Shown piece by piece: positions 25,703 to 36,804 of a DNA stretch of 64,000 nt. Numbering within the stretch: position 1 is the stretch's first letter; each line of letters starts with the position of its first letter. The position numbers and the translations under genes are program-made. The stretch is taken from contig NZ_WBIR01000002.1 in assembly GCF_009749395.1 (NCBI RefSeq), positions 186,001 through 250,000 on the forward strand, read 5' to 3'. The DNA comes from Agromyces salentinus. GTDB taxonomy: Bacteria; Actinomycetota; Actinomycetes; Actinomycetales; Microbacteriaceae. The notes beneath the pieces were generated by a model. It was given only the letters and a program-made list of their open reading frames with translations. It was not told where the DNA came from and made no database searches.

Positions 25703-26374
25703 GTGGACGACTCCCTCTTCTCGATCCCCCTCTGGCTGGACCTCGCCGCGGTCGGCATCGGGGCGGTGCAGGGCGCGATGTTCGCCGCCCGGCTCACCGA
25801 GCGGCGGATCGACCTGCTCGGCATCGCCCTCATCGGCATCATCGTCGGGCTCGGCGGCGGCCTCATGCGCGACCTGATCCTGAACCAGCTGCCCGCGGCG
25901 ATGACGAGCAACTGGTACATCGTCGTCGCGGCGGCCGCAGCACTGCTCGGGATGCTGCTGCTCCGGGTGTTCACGCGCCTCAACGGGCTCATCATCGCGC
26001 TCGACGCGGTCACGATCGGCCTGTTCGGCGCGATCGGCGCCTCGAAGGCGCTCGCCTACGGGGTGCCGGTGGTGCCGGCCGTGTTCGTCGGCGTGCTCTC
26101 CGCCGTGGGCGGCTCGATCCTGCGCGACGTCGCCCTCAACCTGCCGATCGCGCTCATGCACGTCGGCTCGCTCTACGCCATCGCCGCGACCGCCGGCACC
26201 GTGCTGCTCATCGGCCTCGACCTCGCGGGCGTGAACATCGTCGTCGCCGGCATCGCGTGCGTCATCGTGACGACCCTCACGCGCCTCGGATCGGTGCGGT
26301 TCGGGTGGAGCCTGCCCGAGCAGCGCGCGCTCAGCACCTGGCAGGTCTGGCGCCGAACCGGACGGTCGGCCTGA
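25703..26374 (+). CDS. TRIC-type (UPF0126) membrane channel protein
   Basis: This 223-residue membrane protein has about seven helices and two repeated glycine-rich boxes, GLGGGLMRDLIL and VGGSILRDVAL. These are the hallmark of the UPF0126/YadS family, now grouped with trimeric intracellular cation channels. It likely conducts monovalent cations. GTG 25703 (MDDSLFSIPLWLDL) was chosen because it places the N-terminus directly before the first helix. An in-frame ATG at 25664 would add a charged tail. It is monocistronic and converges on leuA with a shared terminator. Confidence 0.88.
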   Translation: MDDSLFSIPLWLDLAAVGIGAVQGAMFAARLTERRIDLLGIALIGIIVGLGGGLMRDLILNQLPAAMTSNWYIVVAAAAALLGMLLLRVFTRLNGLIIALDAVTIGLFGAIGASKALAYGVPVVPAVFVGVLSAVGGSILRDVALNLPIALMHVGSLYAIAATAGTVLLIGLDLAGVNIVVAGIACVIVTTLTRLGSVRFGWSLPEQRALSTWQVWRRTGRSA

Positions 26375-26379
26375 ACGAC

Positions 26380-26413
26380 GGATGCCGCGTGCCGAGGTCG
26401 GCACGCGGCATCC
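26380..26413. terminator. Bidirectional terminator between the TRIC-type gene and leuA
   Basis: A perfect 14-bp stem, GGATGCCGCGTGCC (26380-26393) with GGCACGCGGCATCC (26400-26413), closes the 6-nt loop GAGGTC. It fills the 53-bp gap between two convergent genes. The stem contains the over-represented heptamer GGATGCC on both arms. Confidence 0.85.
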
Positions 26414-26427
26414 GCTCGTGATCGTGG

Positions 26428-28317
<1,890 letters not shown>

Positions 28318-28366
28318 CAAGGCTAACACCGCCGCAACTCGGATGACCAACCGTGTTGCACGACCC

Positions 28367-28435
28367 GGTGCGGGCGGACGCCTCCCCCGAGGCATCCGCC
28401 CGCACCGTCCCCCTTCTCGCACCCCCGTGCGAGAA
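28367..28435 (-). terminator. Two hairpins downstream of the MacB-like exporter operon
   Basis: The first hairpin pairs TTCTCGCAC (28414-28422) with GTGCGAGAA (28427-28435), starting 12 bases after the permease stop. The second pairs GGTGCGGGCGGA (28367-28378) with TCCGCCCGCACC (28395-28406). Together they should isolate the exporter operon from leuA. Confidence 0.75.
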
Positions 28436-28446
28436 CCCGGCGCGGC

Positions 28447-29838
28447 CTACTGGACCGCGAGCGCGACCACCGGCGACACGCGCGCTGCGCGTCGCATGGG
28501 TGCCACGGATGCCACGAGCGTGAGCAGGATCGCGGCGCCGACGACGATCGCGATGATCGGCCACGGGATCGTCGGAGCCACGATGCCGGGACCGCCGCCC
28601 ACCGAACCGAGGATCGACTGGGCGCCCACCCACCCGTACGCCACGCCGAGGACGAGTCCGGTCAGCGTCGCCGCGATCGCGAGCGCGGCGGCCTCGAGCA
28701 CCACCATGGCGCGCACCTGGCGCCGGTCGAACCCGAGGGCGCGGAGCAGTCCCAGTTCCCGCGTGCGCTGCAGGATGCTGATCGAGAGCGTGTTGACGAG
28801 GCCGACGGCGGCGATGACCGCGCTGAACCCGATGAGGATCGAGAACACGGCGACCGTCGCGTCGATGACCGGTCCGAGCGCGTCCTGCAGTTCGGCGCGA
28901 TCGGCGGTCGCGGCCAGCACCATCGTGCGGTACGACTCCATCGTGACGGCGAACGTCGTCACGAGCGTCACCCCGATGACGAGGCCGATGGTCATGCGGG
29001 CCGAGCGTTCGGGGTGGCGCACCGCATTCTCCGCGGCGAGCCTCGCGACCGGGCCGTCGCCGAACGCCCGGCCGACGGCCCGCAGCACCGGCGGCATGAC
29101 GCGATGGGCGGCGAGCACGATCGCCGTGAAGGAGAGGATGCCGCCGAGGAGGCCGATGAGCACGCCCTCGGGCCGGAAGAGGCCGACCACGACGCCGAGC
29201 GCGAGCAGCGCGAAGCCGACGATGCCGAGGATCCACGCGGCGACCGCACGGCCGGTCCGCCGGGATACGGTCTCGAGATCGGCCTCGGCAGAGTTGCCGA
29301 GTGCCTGCGACGGGCGGACGGCGAGCACGTGCCGCGATCCCGCCCAGGCGGCGAGCCAGGTCGTGACCACGACCGCGGCCATCGGCAGCAGCACGGCCGG
29401 GTCGAGCAGCGAGTGCTCGAATCGCGGGAGGCTGCCCTGCAGGACGCCGATCTCGCCGGCCGCCCAGGCGACCGCCGACCCCAGCACGCCGCCGAGGATC
29501 GCCCCCGCGATGCCCACGAGCAGGCCCTCCTTCGCGATCGTCGTCCGCTGCGCCCTCGCGCTGGAGCCGATGAGCCGGTACAACGCGATGAGGCGGGTCC
29601 GTCCGGCGACCACGGTGGCCACGGTGTTCGCCGTGACCACGGCGCTCACGTAGACGGCGATGACGATGAAGACCCCCGCGACCAGTCCGAGCAGGAGCCG
29701 CACGGTGCCGGACTCGGCGGCACCGGAGTCCTCGATGACGACCGCCAGGATGCCGGTGACCTGCAGCAGCGCCGCGCCGAACGCCGCCGCGAGCGTCGCG
29801 ACGAGCAGGGTCGGCCCCTGGTCCCTGAGCCGGGTCAT
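28447..29838 (-). CDS. MacB/FtsX-type ABC transporter permease
   Basis: This 463-residue membrane protein has two copies of the FtsX-like permease unit. The first helices are LLVATLAAAFGAALLQVTG and LLLGLVAGVFIVIAVYVSAV. The second FtsX unit includes VFSILIGFSAVIAAVGLVNTL and the coupling loop RTRELGLLRALGFDRRQVRAMV, and ends in VAPMRRAARVSPVVALAVQ. Such permeases with MacB-like ATPases move lipoproteins or peptides or act as mechanotransmitters. Start ATG 29838 overlaps the ATPase stop by four bases. The large periplasmic domain of true MacB is absent. Confidence 0.9.
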   Translation of the reverse strand: MTRLRDQGPTLLVATLAAAFGAALLQVTGILAVVIEDSGAAESGTVRLLLGLVAGVFIVIAVYVSAVVTANTVATVVAGRTRLIALYRLIGSSARAQRTTIAKEGLLVGIAGAILGGVLGSAVAWAAGEIGVLQGSLPRFEHSLLDPAVLLPMAAVVVTTWLAAWAGSRHVLAVRPSQALGNSAEADLETVSRRTGRAVAAWILGIVGFALLALGVVVGLFRPEGVLIGLLGGILSFTAIVLAAHRVMPPVLRAVGRAFGDGPVARLAAENAVRHPERSARMTIGLVIGVTLVTTFAVTMESYRTMVLAATADRAELQDALGPVIDATVAVFSILIGFSAVIAAVGLVNTLSISILQRTRELGLLRALGFDRRQVRAMVVLEAAALAIAATLTGLVLGVAYGWVGAQSILGSVGGGPGIVAPTIPWPIIAIVVGAAILLTLVASVAPMRRAARVSPVVALAVQ

Positions 29839-30596
29839 GCCGCCTGCTCCATCGCGAGCATGTACGTGCTGATCTCCTCGGGCGTCGAACGGCCGGAGTC
29901 GCGCACGATCCGCCCGTCGGCGAGGTACAGGATGCGGTCGGCGTGGCTCGCGGCCACCGGATCGTGGGTCACCATCGCGATCGACTGGCCGTATCGCGAC
30001 GAGGCCTCCGCGAGCAGCGCGAGCACCTCGCGACCGGTCCGCGAGTCCAGGTTCCCGGTCGGCTCGTCGGCGAAGACCAGGTCGGGTCGGGTCGCCAGTG
30101 CGCGGGCGATCGCGACGCGCTGCTGCTGGCCGCCCGAGAGCTCGTGCGGCCGGTGCCGGATGCGCGAGGCGAGGCCCAGGGAGTCGACGAGCCCGTCGAT
30201 CCACGCCTGCTCCTCGGTGGCCGGTCGGCGCCCGTCGAGCTCGAAGGGCAGCATGATGTTGCCGCGCACGTCGAGCGTGGGCACGAGGTTGAACGACTGG
30301 AAGACGAAGCCGACGCGCCGCCGGCGGAGCAGGGTCAGCGCCGAGTCCGAGAGCTCCGTGACGTCGGTGTCGCCCACCCACACCCGTCCGGAGGTCGGCG
30401 AGTCGAGCCCGGCCATGATGTGCATGAGCGTGGACTTGCCCGAACCGGACGGGCCCATGATGGCGGTGAACTCGCCGCGGCGGAGCCCGATCGAGACGTC
30501 CTCGAGCGCGGTGACCGCGCCGGCTCCGGTTCCGTACTGCTTGCCGAGGGAGACGACCCGGGCGATGAGGCCGAGGTCGGTGGGAGTGATCTGCAT
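29835..30596 (-). CDS. MacB-type ABC transporter ATPase
   Basis: This cytoplasmic ATPase of 253 residues has Walker A GPSGSGKST, Q-loop VGFVFQSFNLVP, signature LSGGQQQR, Walker B LVFADEPTGNLDS (the LolD/MacB-type extension) and H-loop VTHD. It drives the overlapping FtsX-like permease. The operon lies 64 bp downstream of a LuxR-type response regulator and its sensor kinase on the same strand, a typical Bce/Lia-like arrangement in which the two-component system controls an exporter against antimicrobial peptides or envelope damage. That link is inferred. Confidence 0.92.
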   Translation of the reverse strand: MQITPTDLGLIARVVSLGKQYGTGAGAVTALEDVSIGLRRGEFTAIMGPSGSGKSTLMHIMAGLDSPTSGRVWVGDTDVTELSDSALTLLRRRRVGFVFQSFNLVPTLDVRGNIMLPFELDGRRPATEEQAWIDGLVDSLGLASRIRHRPHELSGGQQQRVAIARALATRPDLVFADEPTGNLDSRTGREVLALLAEASSRYGQSIAMVTHDPVAASHADRILYLADGRIVRDSGRSTPEEISTYMLAMEQAA

Positions 30597-30660
30597 GCCT
30601 TCGACGCTAGGGATGCCGCGGAGCGCGATCATCGGGCGACGGGATGGTCTCCCGTCATCC

Positions 30661-31338
30661 TCAGGGATGATCCGGCAGCCCGAGGTCGTGCTCGTAGGCG
30701 AACACGACGAGCTGCACCCGGTCGCGCAGGCCCAGCTTCGCGAGGATGCGGCTGACATGCGTCTTCACGGTGGCCTCGGAGAGGTACTCGAGACCCGCGA
30801 TCTCCCCGTTGGAGAGTCCTCGCGCGGCGAGCCCGAAGATCTCCCGCTCGCGCGGGGTGAGGTCCGTCCAGGTCGGGGGCGCCGGCCGGCGTCCGCTGCC
30901 CCTGGCCACATGCGCGAACAGCTCGCGGGTCGCGCTCGCCGCGATGACCTGGTTGCCCTGGTGCACCGTCCGGATCGCGGCGAGCAGGAACTCGGGGTCG
31001 GCGTCCTTCAGGACGAACCCGCTCGCGCCGGCACGGATTGCCCGTGCCGCGTTCTCGTCGAGGTCGAAGGTCGTCAGGACGAGGATGCGGGGAGCGCTGC
31101 GGCCGTCACGGTCGGCCTCGGCGAGGATGCGCTCGGTCGCGCCGATGCCGTCGAGCAGGGGCATCCGCACGTCCATCAGGACCACGTCGGCGGGCACCTC
31201 GGCGAGCAGCGAGGCCGCGGAGATCCCGTCGCCGGCCTCGCCCACGACCACGAGGTCGGGCTGGGACTCGACGAGCATGCGCACCCCGGCGCGGAACAGT
31301 GCCTGGTCGTCGACGAGCGCGACGCGGATCGGGCTCAT
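30661..31338 (-). CDS. NarL/LuxR-family response regulator
   Basis: This 225-residue regulator has a receiver domain with acidic pocket Asp10-Asp11, phospho-acceptor Asp56 in VLMDVRMP and Lys111. A LuxR-type helix-turn-helix follows at about 155-215 (LTPREREIFGLAARGLSNGEIA, then SEATVKTHVSRILAKLGLRDR). It starts at ATG 31338, overlapping the kinase stop by four bases. It probably activates the MacB-like exporter genes immediately downstream. Confidence 0.94.
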   Translation of the reverse strand: MSPIRVALVDDQALFRAGVRMLVESQPDLVVVGEAGDGISAASLLAEVPADVVLMDVRMPLLDGIGATERILAEADRDGRSAPRILVLTTFDLDENAARAIRAGASGFVLKDADPEFLLAAIRTVHQGNQVIAASATRELFAHVARGSGRRPAPPTWTDLTPREREIFGLAARGLSNGEIAGLEYLSEATVKTHVSRILAKLGLRDRVQLVVFAYEHDLGLPDHP

Positions 31339-32528
31339 GCCGTCACCCCCGGTTGCGCGGGGATCCGGGCGAGCACGCGGAAGACCCCATCGTCGCCGGC
31401 CTGCGCGGTCAGGGTGCCGCCGACGAGCTGGGCCCGCTCGCGCATGCCCGTAATGCCGTGCCTGGTGGCCGCCGGCGTCGGCGAGGCGACCTCGGCGTCA
31501 TCCGGCCTGAGGTAGTTCGACACCTCGAGGTCGACGCCGTCCTCGCGCCAGGCGAGCCGGAGCGCGACGGGGCGGGAGGCGTCGCCGTGACGCAATGCGT
31601 TCGTCAGCCCCTCCTGCACGATGCGGTACACCGCGATCTGGTGCCCCGTGCCGAGCTCGCGCCGCTCCCCCTGTTCGTCGAACACGACCTCGAGCCCGGC
31701 ACCGGTGACGCCCTCGATGAGCGCGCCGAGGTCGTCGAGCACGGGCTGCGGTGCGCCGCCCTCGTGGTGCCGCAGCTCGGCGAGGAGGACCCGCACGTCG
31801 CCCAGAGCGCCGCGGGCGACCCCGGAGATCGTCTCCAACGCCCCGGATGCCGCTTCGGGGCGCGTCCTGGAGACGAAGCGGGCCCCATCGGCCTGGGCGA
31901 TCACGACGGCGAGCGAGTGCGCGACGACGTCATGCATGTCGCGGGCGATGCGGTTGCGCTCCTGCTCGACCGAGAACCGGTACTGCGCGAGCGATCGCTC
32001 CCGGTTCGCGACTTCCTCACGGCGCCGCACCTCCCGGCCGTCGCGCACCGAGCGGGCGAGCAGGCCCGCCGTCCAGGCGAGCACCAGCACGGCGACGGAT
32101 GCCACGAAGACGAAACCGGCTCCGAGGAGATCGTTCGCGCCGAGCCCCGAGGCTCCGTCCGCCAGCGGCTTCACGAACTGCAGGTACACCGTGGCGACGG
32201 CCGCACCGCCGATGGCCGAGGCGAGGCCGAGCCACTTCACGAGGCGACCGCCGTGCGCGGCGCACGAGTAGAGCACGCCGAGCACCGCGAAGTCGTAGAT
32301 TTGGAGGTCGCGCAGCGCCGCCATCTGCACGGTGGCGCCGGCCCACGCGACGCCGAGCGACCAGGGCGGCGAGAACCGCCGCACGGCCAGGGCGCCGACG
32401 AACAGGACCAGCGCGAACAGGTCGGCAGCGTTCCCGAGCAGCGCGAACGGCAGGCCCATGAGGCCGAACACGACCGCGAGGATCACGTCGGTCCTCAACT
32501 TGGCGCGGCTGAACGGGGTCTCGGTCAC
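31335..32528 (-). CDS. DesK-type sensor histidine kinase
   Basis: This 397-residue membrane kinase has about six N-terminal hydrophobic segments within residues 15-155 and little extracellular sequence, so it probably senses the membrane itself. The HisKA_3 dimerisation domain carries the phospho-acceptor His199 (RIARDMHDVVAHSLAVVI). The HATPase_c domain has an N-box-like TNALRHGDA, and a G-box in TPAATRHGITGMRERA. Start GTG 32528 was used. It is co-transcribed with the response regulator through a 4-nt overlap. Confidence 0.92.
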   Translation of the reverse strand: MTETPFSRAKLRTDVILAVVFGLMGLPFALLGNAADLFALVLFVGALAVRRFSPPWSLGVAWAGATVQMAALRDLQIYDFAVLGVLYSCAAHGGRLVKWLGLASAIGGAAVATVYLQFVKPLADGASGLGANDLLGAGFVFVASVAVLVLAWTAGLLARSVRDGREVRRREEVANRERSLAQYRFSVEQERNRIARDMHDVVAHSLAVVIAQADGARFVSRTRPEAASGALETISGVARGALGDVRVLLAELRHHEGGAPQPVLDDLGALIEGVTGAGLEVVFDEQGERRELGTGHQIAVYRIVQEGLTNALRHGDASRPVALRLAWREDGVDLEVSNYLRPDDAEVASPTPAATRHGITGMRERAQLVGGTLTAQAGDDGVFRVLARIPAQPGVTA

Positions 32529-32619
32529 CGATCCACCGTACGCGTCAGAGGTGGCCGGGCACGGCGATCGGCGGCGAAATCATCCTCGAGTCGTACGCGG
32601 GCCGCCTCCGGGCCGCAGA

Positions 32620-33513
32620 TCAGAACCCGAGGCGCCCCAGCAGCTTCGGATCCCGCTGCCAGTCCTTGGCGACCTTGATGTGCAGCGCCAGGTAGACCTT
32701 GCGGCCGAGGAGCCCCTCGATCTGGGCGCGCGCCGTGGCCCCGACCTCACGGAGGCGCGCGCCGCCCTTCCCGATGATGATGCCCTTCTGGCTGTCGCGC
32801 TCGACGTAGAGGTTGGCGTAGATCTCGAGGAGGTCCTTGTCCTCCCGCTCGACCATGTCGTCGACGACGACGGCGATCGAGTGCGGCAGCTCGTCGGTCA
32901 CGCCCTCGAGCGCGGCCTCGCGGATGAACTCGGCGATGCGCTCCGACGTGTCCTCGTCGGTGAGGGTCTCGGCCGGGTAGAGCGGCTGGCTGGACTCGGG
33001 CAGGAGCGAGAGCAGTTCCTCGACGAGCACGTCCAGCTGCTCCCCCTCGGGAGCCGACACGGGCACGATCGCGGCCCACTCGCGGAGCTCGGAGACGGCG
33101 AGCAGCTGCTCGGCGACCTTCGCCTTGGACGCGGCATCCGTCTTCGTGACGATGGCGACCTTCTTCGCGCGCGGGTACTGCTCGAGCTGCTCGTTGATGA
33201 AGCGGTCTCCGGGGCCGATCGGCTCGTTCGCCGGCACGCAGAACGCGATCACGTCGACGTCGCCGAGGGTGGACTGCACGAGCGAGTTCAGGCGCTCGCC
33301 GAGCAGGGTGCGCGGGCGGTGCAGCCCGGGGGTGTCGACGAGGATGAGCTGGCCGTTCTCGCGGTGCACGATGCCGCGGATGGCGCGTCGCGTCGTCTGC
33401 GGCTTCGAACTCGTGATCGCCACCTTCTGGCCGACGAGGGCGTTCGTGAGCGTCGACTTGCCGACGTTCGGCCGCCCCACGAACGAGACGAATCCGGCGC
33501 GGTATTCAGCCAC
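32620..33513 (-). CDS. era: GTPase Era
   Basis: Era is a GTPase that binds 16S rRNA and assists 30S maturation. The G domain has G1 GRPNVGKST, G3 DTPG and G4 TKTD. The C-terminal KH domain contains the RNA-binding loop GIIIGKGGARLREVG. Start GTG 33513 (MAEYRAGFVSF) was chosen because GGAAG sits just upstream. An ATG five codons earlier (33528) has no such site. From GTG 33513 the overlap with the corC-type gene is eight bases. It closes the hrcA-dnaJ-rsmE-hinT-phoH-ybeY-corC-era run, a gene order widely conserved in Actinobacteria. Confidence 0.96.
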   Translation of the reverse strand: MAEYRAGFVSFVGRPNVGKSTLTNALVGQKVAITSSKPQTTRRAIRGIVHRENGQLILVDTPGLHRPRTLLGERLNSLVQSTLGDVDVIAFCVPANEPIGPGDRFINEQLEQYPRAKKVAIVTKTDAASKAKVAEQLLAVSELREWAAIVPVSAPEGEQLDVLVEELLSLLPESSQPLYPAETLTDEDTSERIAEFIREAALEGVTDELPHSIAVVVDDMVEREDKDLLEIYANLYVERDSQKGIIIGKGGARLREVGATARAQIEGLLGRKVYLALHIKVAKDWQRDPKLLGRLGF

Positions 33514-34822
33514 GGTGCTTCCTTCCATCGGGGTCCCCGGGCTCGAACGCGGTCTGCGCGTCGATGAGGGCCTGATCGCGTTCGACGAGGATCGTCGAGA
33601 TGCGCTTCCTGCGTCCTTCGGTGCGTTCGGCCTCGAGGATCAGCCCCGAGACCGTGGCGCGCTCGCCGGGCTGCGCGAGACGGCCGAGGCCCTTCGCGAG
33701 CAGTCCGCCGGCCGAGTCGACGTCCTCGTCCTCCAGCTCGAGGCCGAAGACCTCGCCGAGCTCGTCGACCGGCAGCCGGGCGCTGACCCGGAACCGGCCG
33801 CCGCCGAGGTCCTCCACCTGCACGGCCTCGCGGTCGTACTCGTCGGAGATGTCGCCGACGAGTTCTTCGATGACGTCCTCGAGCGTCACGAGGCCGGCGA
33901 TGCCGCCGTACTCGTCGACGACCATCGCGAGGTGGTTCTTGTCGAGCTGCATCTGGCGGAGCAGCGCATCGGCCTTCATGGAGTCGGGCACGAAGACCGC
34001 CGGCCGCACGAGCTCGCCGACCGTGAGCTCGCCCGCGTCGAGCGGGCGCTCGAACCCGAGCCTCGCGAGGTCGCGGAGGTAGAGGATGCCGGCGACGTCG
34101 TCGGCGTCCTGCTCGATGACGGGGATGCGCGAGTATCCCGCGTTCAGGAACAGCGCCATCGCCTGCGCGAGATGCGCGGTGGAGTCGATCGTGACCATGT
34201 CGGTGCGCGGGATCATCACCTCGCGGGCAACCGTGTCGTTGAACTCGAAGATCGAGTGGATCAGCTCCCGATCACCCTCCTCGAGCACGTCGAGCTCGGT
34301 GGCCTCGTCGACCATGCTGAGCAACTGCTCCTCGCTCGAGACGCCGGCGAACCGGATACGCCCGGGCGTCACCCGGTTGCCGAGGGCGACCAGGGCGTTG
34401 GCGAGCGGACCGAGGAGCACGCGCAGGAAGTGCACGACGGGAGCGGTCGCGCGGAGCACGGTCGGCGCATGCGCCCGGCCCACGCTGCGCGGGCTCGCCC
34501 CGACCAGCACGAACGACACCGCGGTCATGATCAGCGCCGACCACAGCAGCACCCACCACACGTTGTCGAGGAAGGACACGAAGGCGAGGGTCACGAGCAC
34601 GGCCGCGGTGGTCTCGGCGATGATGCGCACGAAGTTCACGGCGTTCACGTGCGCGCCGGTGTCATCGGCGATGGCGAGCAGCGAGCGGCGGGCGCGCGAG
34701 CCGGCCGCGAGGTCGGTGACATCCGCCCTGCTGGTCGCCGCGAGGGCCGAATCGACCGCGGCCATGAGGCCGCCGAACGCGACGAGGACGAGTGCCGCTC
34801 CGAGGAAGAGCCAGGGTTGCAT
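33506..34822 (-). CDS. CorC/HlyC-type transporter with CNNM and CBS domains
   Basis: This 438-residue membrane protein has an N-terminal DUF21/CNNM region with about four hydrophobic segments in residues 1-130. Two CBS domains follow at about 200-320 (REVMIPRTDMVTID, then MVVDEYGGIAGLVTLEDVIEELVGDI). The C-terminal CorC_HlyC domain carries GRFRVSARLPVDELGEVFG. The family is linked to magnesium/cobalt efflux. Calling it a hemolysin is historical. It starts at ATG 34822, two bases after the ybeY stop, and overlaps era. The genes ybeY-corC-era are a known functional neighbourhood around ribosome maturation. Confidence 0.92.
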   Translation of the reverse strand: MQPWLFLGAALVLVAFGGLMAAVDSALAATSRADVTDLAAGSRARRSLLAIADDTGAHVNAVNFVRIIAETTAAVLVTLAFVSFLDNVWWVLLWSALIMTAVSFVLVGASPRSVGRAHAPTVLRATAPVVHFLRVLLGPLANALVALGNRVTPGRIRFAGVSSEEQLLSMVDEATELDVLEEGDRELIHSIFEFNDTVAREVMIPRTDMVTIDSTAHLAQAMALFLNAGYSRIPVIEQDADDVAGILYLRDLARLGFERPLDAGELTVGELVRPAVFVPDSMKADALLRQMQLDKNHLAMVVDEYGGIAGLVTLEDVIEELVGDISDEYDREAVQVEDLGGGRFRVSARLPVDELGEVFGLELEDEDVDSAGGLLAKGLGRLAQPGERATVSGLILEAERTEGRRKRISTILVERDQALIDAQTAFEPGDPDGRKHRG

Positions 34823-34824
34823 GG

Positions 34825-35286
34825 TCAGCGGCGGCGTTCCTGCATCGTGAAGCCCACGAGCAGGTCGCGCTGCAGCCCGAACATCTCCTTCTCGTCCTCG
34901 GGTTCGGCGTGGTCGAACCCGAGGAGGTGCAGCATGCCGTGCGTCGTCAGGAGCGTGAGCTCGTCGATGAGCGGATGCCCCGCGGCGCGAGCCTGGGTCT
35001 CGGCGACCTGCGGGCACAGCACGACGTCGCCGAGCAGGCCCGGCGGGGTCGGGTTCTCGTCGCTGCCGGGCCGCAATTCGTCCATCGGGAAGCTCAGCAC
35101 GTCGGTGGGCCCTGGCTCATCCATCCACTGCACGTGCAACTGCTCCATCGCGCCCTCATCGACCAGGACGATCGCGAGCTCGGCGTCCTGGTGCACGTGC
35201 AGCGCGTCGAGGACGTACACGGCGAGCCGCTGCAGCACCGCCTCGTCGACGTCGATCGCGGATTCGTTGTTGACCTCGATGCTCAC
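34825..35286 (-). CDS. ybeY: Endoribonuclease YbeY (rRNA maturation)
   Basis: This 153-residue metal-dependent RNase is involved in 16S rRNA 3'-end maturation and 70S quality control. The zinc motif is exact: His116, His120 and His126 in [11 protein letters not shown]. The family segment [11 protein letters not shown] lies at about 60-70. Start ATG 35286 overlaps the phoH stop by four bases, so the two are translationally coupled. That matches the conserved phoH-ybeY partnership. Confidence 0.96.
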   Translation of the reverse strand: MSIEVNNESAIDVDEAVLQRLAVYVLDALHVHQDAELAIVLVDEGAMEQLHVQWMDEPGPTDVLSFPMDELRPGSDENPTPPGLLGDVVLCPQVAETQARAAGHPLIDELTLLTTHGMLHLLGFDHAEPEDEKEMFGLQRDLLVGFTMQERRR

Positions 35287-36431
35287 GAGTTGCCGCCCCT
35301 TCGCGGAAGGTGGTCGCGCGGGGCGGCGTGCCCCCGTCGTTCGGCGCGGTTCGCGAACTCGCGCGCCTGGTCCCGCTCGAACCGTTGCGCCTGCGCGCGC
35401 TGGTCGTACTCGGTGTAGGCGTCGACGATGCGGCCGACGAGCGTGTGCCGCACGACGTCGTCGCTCGTGAGCCGGGAGAAGTGGATGTCCTCGACATGGT
35501 CGAGGATGCGCGTCACCGTACGCAGGCCGCTCGCGCCGCCCGGCAGGTCGATCTGCGTGATGTCGCCGGTGACGACCATCTTGGAGCCGAACCCGAGCCG
35601 CGTGAGGAACATCTTCATCTGCTCGGGCGTCGTGTTCTGCGCCTCGTCAAGCACCACGAACGAGTCGTTCAGCGTGCGACCGCGCATGTACGCCAGCGGT
35701 GCCACCTCGACCGTGCCCGAAGCGAGGAGCTTCGGCACCATCTCGGGGTCCATCATCTCGTTGAGCGCGTCGTAGAGCGGACGGAGGTACGGGTCGATCT
35801 TGTCGGTCAGCGTGCCGGGGAGGAAACCGAGTCGCTCACCGGCCTCGACGGCCGGGCGCGTCAGGATGATGCGGCTGACCTCCTTGCGCTGGAGCGCCTG
35901 GACGGCCTTGGCCATCGCGAGGTACGTCTTGCCCGTTCCGGCCGGGCCGATGCCGAACACGATGGTGTGCTCGTCGATCGCGTCGACGTAGGCGCGCTGG
36001 CCCTCGGTCTTCGGCCTGATGGTCTTGCCTCGGGACGAGACGATGACCTGGCCGAGCAGCTCGGAGGGTCGGGAATCGGGATCGGCGTCGATCATGCGGG
36101 CCGAGCTCCTCACTTCGGTCGGGGTCGGATCCTGGCCGGCTCGCACGAGCTCCAGGAGTTCTTCGATGAGTCGTCGGACCTTGAGCCGGTCGTCGGCCGG
36201 TCCGCGGATGCCGATCTCGTTGCCGCGCACGTGCACCTCGACGGACGGGTATTCCCGCTGCACCGAGGAGAGCAGGCGATCCTGGGGTCCGAGGAGGCGC
36301 ACCATCGCGATGCCGTCGATGCTCAGGCGGTCCTCGTCGCTCGCGGCCTCGCGCGACCCCGGGTCGGTCGGCGCCGACTCGGCTCCTCCGGGCTGGGGTG
36401 CCACGGGCTCGGGCTGCGCGTCATCCGCCAA
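35283..36431 (-). CDS. phoH: PhoH-like ATPase (YbeZ)
   Basis: This 382-residue P-loop ATPase is of the PhoH/YbeZ type, thought to be an RNA-helicase-like partner of YbeY. Walker A is [13 protein letters not shown] and Walker B is [15 protein letters not shown], followed by GDITQIDLP. An N-terminal KH-like region ([15 protein letters not shown]) precedes the ATPase. The start chosen is TTG 36431 because GAGGAGG stands six bases upstream. No ATG is near, and TTG 36431 gives an 11-base overlap with the HIT gene. The acidic N-terminus [11 protein letters not shown] is low-complexity. Confidence 0.92.
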   Translation of the reverse strand: MADDAQPEPVAPQPGGAESAPTDPGSREAASDEDRLSIDGIAMVRLLGPQDRLLSSVQREYPSVEVHVRGNEIGIRGPADDRLKVRRLIEELLELVRAGQDPTPTEVRSSARMIDADPDSRPSELLGQVIVSSRGKTIRPKTEGQRAYVDAIDEHTIVFGIGPAGTGKTYLAMAKAVQALQRKEVSRIILTRPAVEAGERLGFLPGTLTDKIDPYLRPLYDALNEMMDPEMVPKLLASGTVEVAPLAYMRGRTLNDSFVVLDEAQNTTPEQMKMFLTRLGFGSKMVVTGDITQIDLPGGASGLRTVTRILDHVEDIHFSRLTSDDVVRHTLVGRIVDAYTEYDQRAQAQRFERDQAREFANRAERRGHAAPRDHLPRRGGNS

Positions 36432-36783
36432 GCGAGGCCTCCTCGAGGCCGCCGGCGAGCACGTGGGCGTGCACGTGGAACACGGTCTGGCCGGCGGCGG
36501 CCCCCGTGTTGAAGACGAGCCGGAACTCGCCGTCGGCGAGTTCCCCCGCGATGTCGCGCGCGACCGAGACGAGTTCGGCGAGCAGGTCGGGATCACCGGC
36601 GGCGAGCTCGACCACGTCGCGGTAGTCGCCGGCCTTGGGCGTGACGACGACGTGCACGGGCGCCTGCGGCGCGATGTCGTGGAACGCGATCACTCGCGCG
36701 GTCTCGGCCACGATGCTCGCGGGGATCTCACGGGCGGCGATGCGCTCGAAGATGGTCGGCTCGGCCTGGGCTGCGGTCATCAC
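36421..36783 (-). CDS. hinT: HIT-domain nucleoside-phosphoramidate hydrolase
   Basis: This 120-residue cytoplasmic protein belongs to the HINT branch of the histidine-triad family, which hydrolyses AMP-lysine and related phosphoramidates. The triad is HVHAHV at 103-108, preceded by AGQTVF. The N-terminal IFERIAAREIPASIV is the family start. Start ATG 36783. It lies between rsmE and phoH on the minus strand and overlaps phoH by 11 bases. Confidence 0.93.
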   Translation of the reverse strand: MMTAAQAEPTIFERIAAREIPASIVAETARVIAFHDIAPQAPVHVVVTPKAGDYRDVVELAAGDPDLLAELVSVARDIAGELADGEFRLVFNTGAAAGQTVFHVHAHVLAGGLEEASLGG

Positions 36784-36804
36784 CCCATCGTACCGACGGA
36801 TGCC

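Noticed and set aside
33506..34822. Hemolysin (toxin) annotation for the CBS-domain protein
   Set aside because: The HlyC label is historical. The CNNM, CBS and CorC domains point to a divalent-cation transporter.
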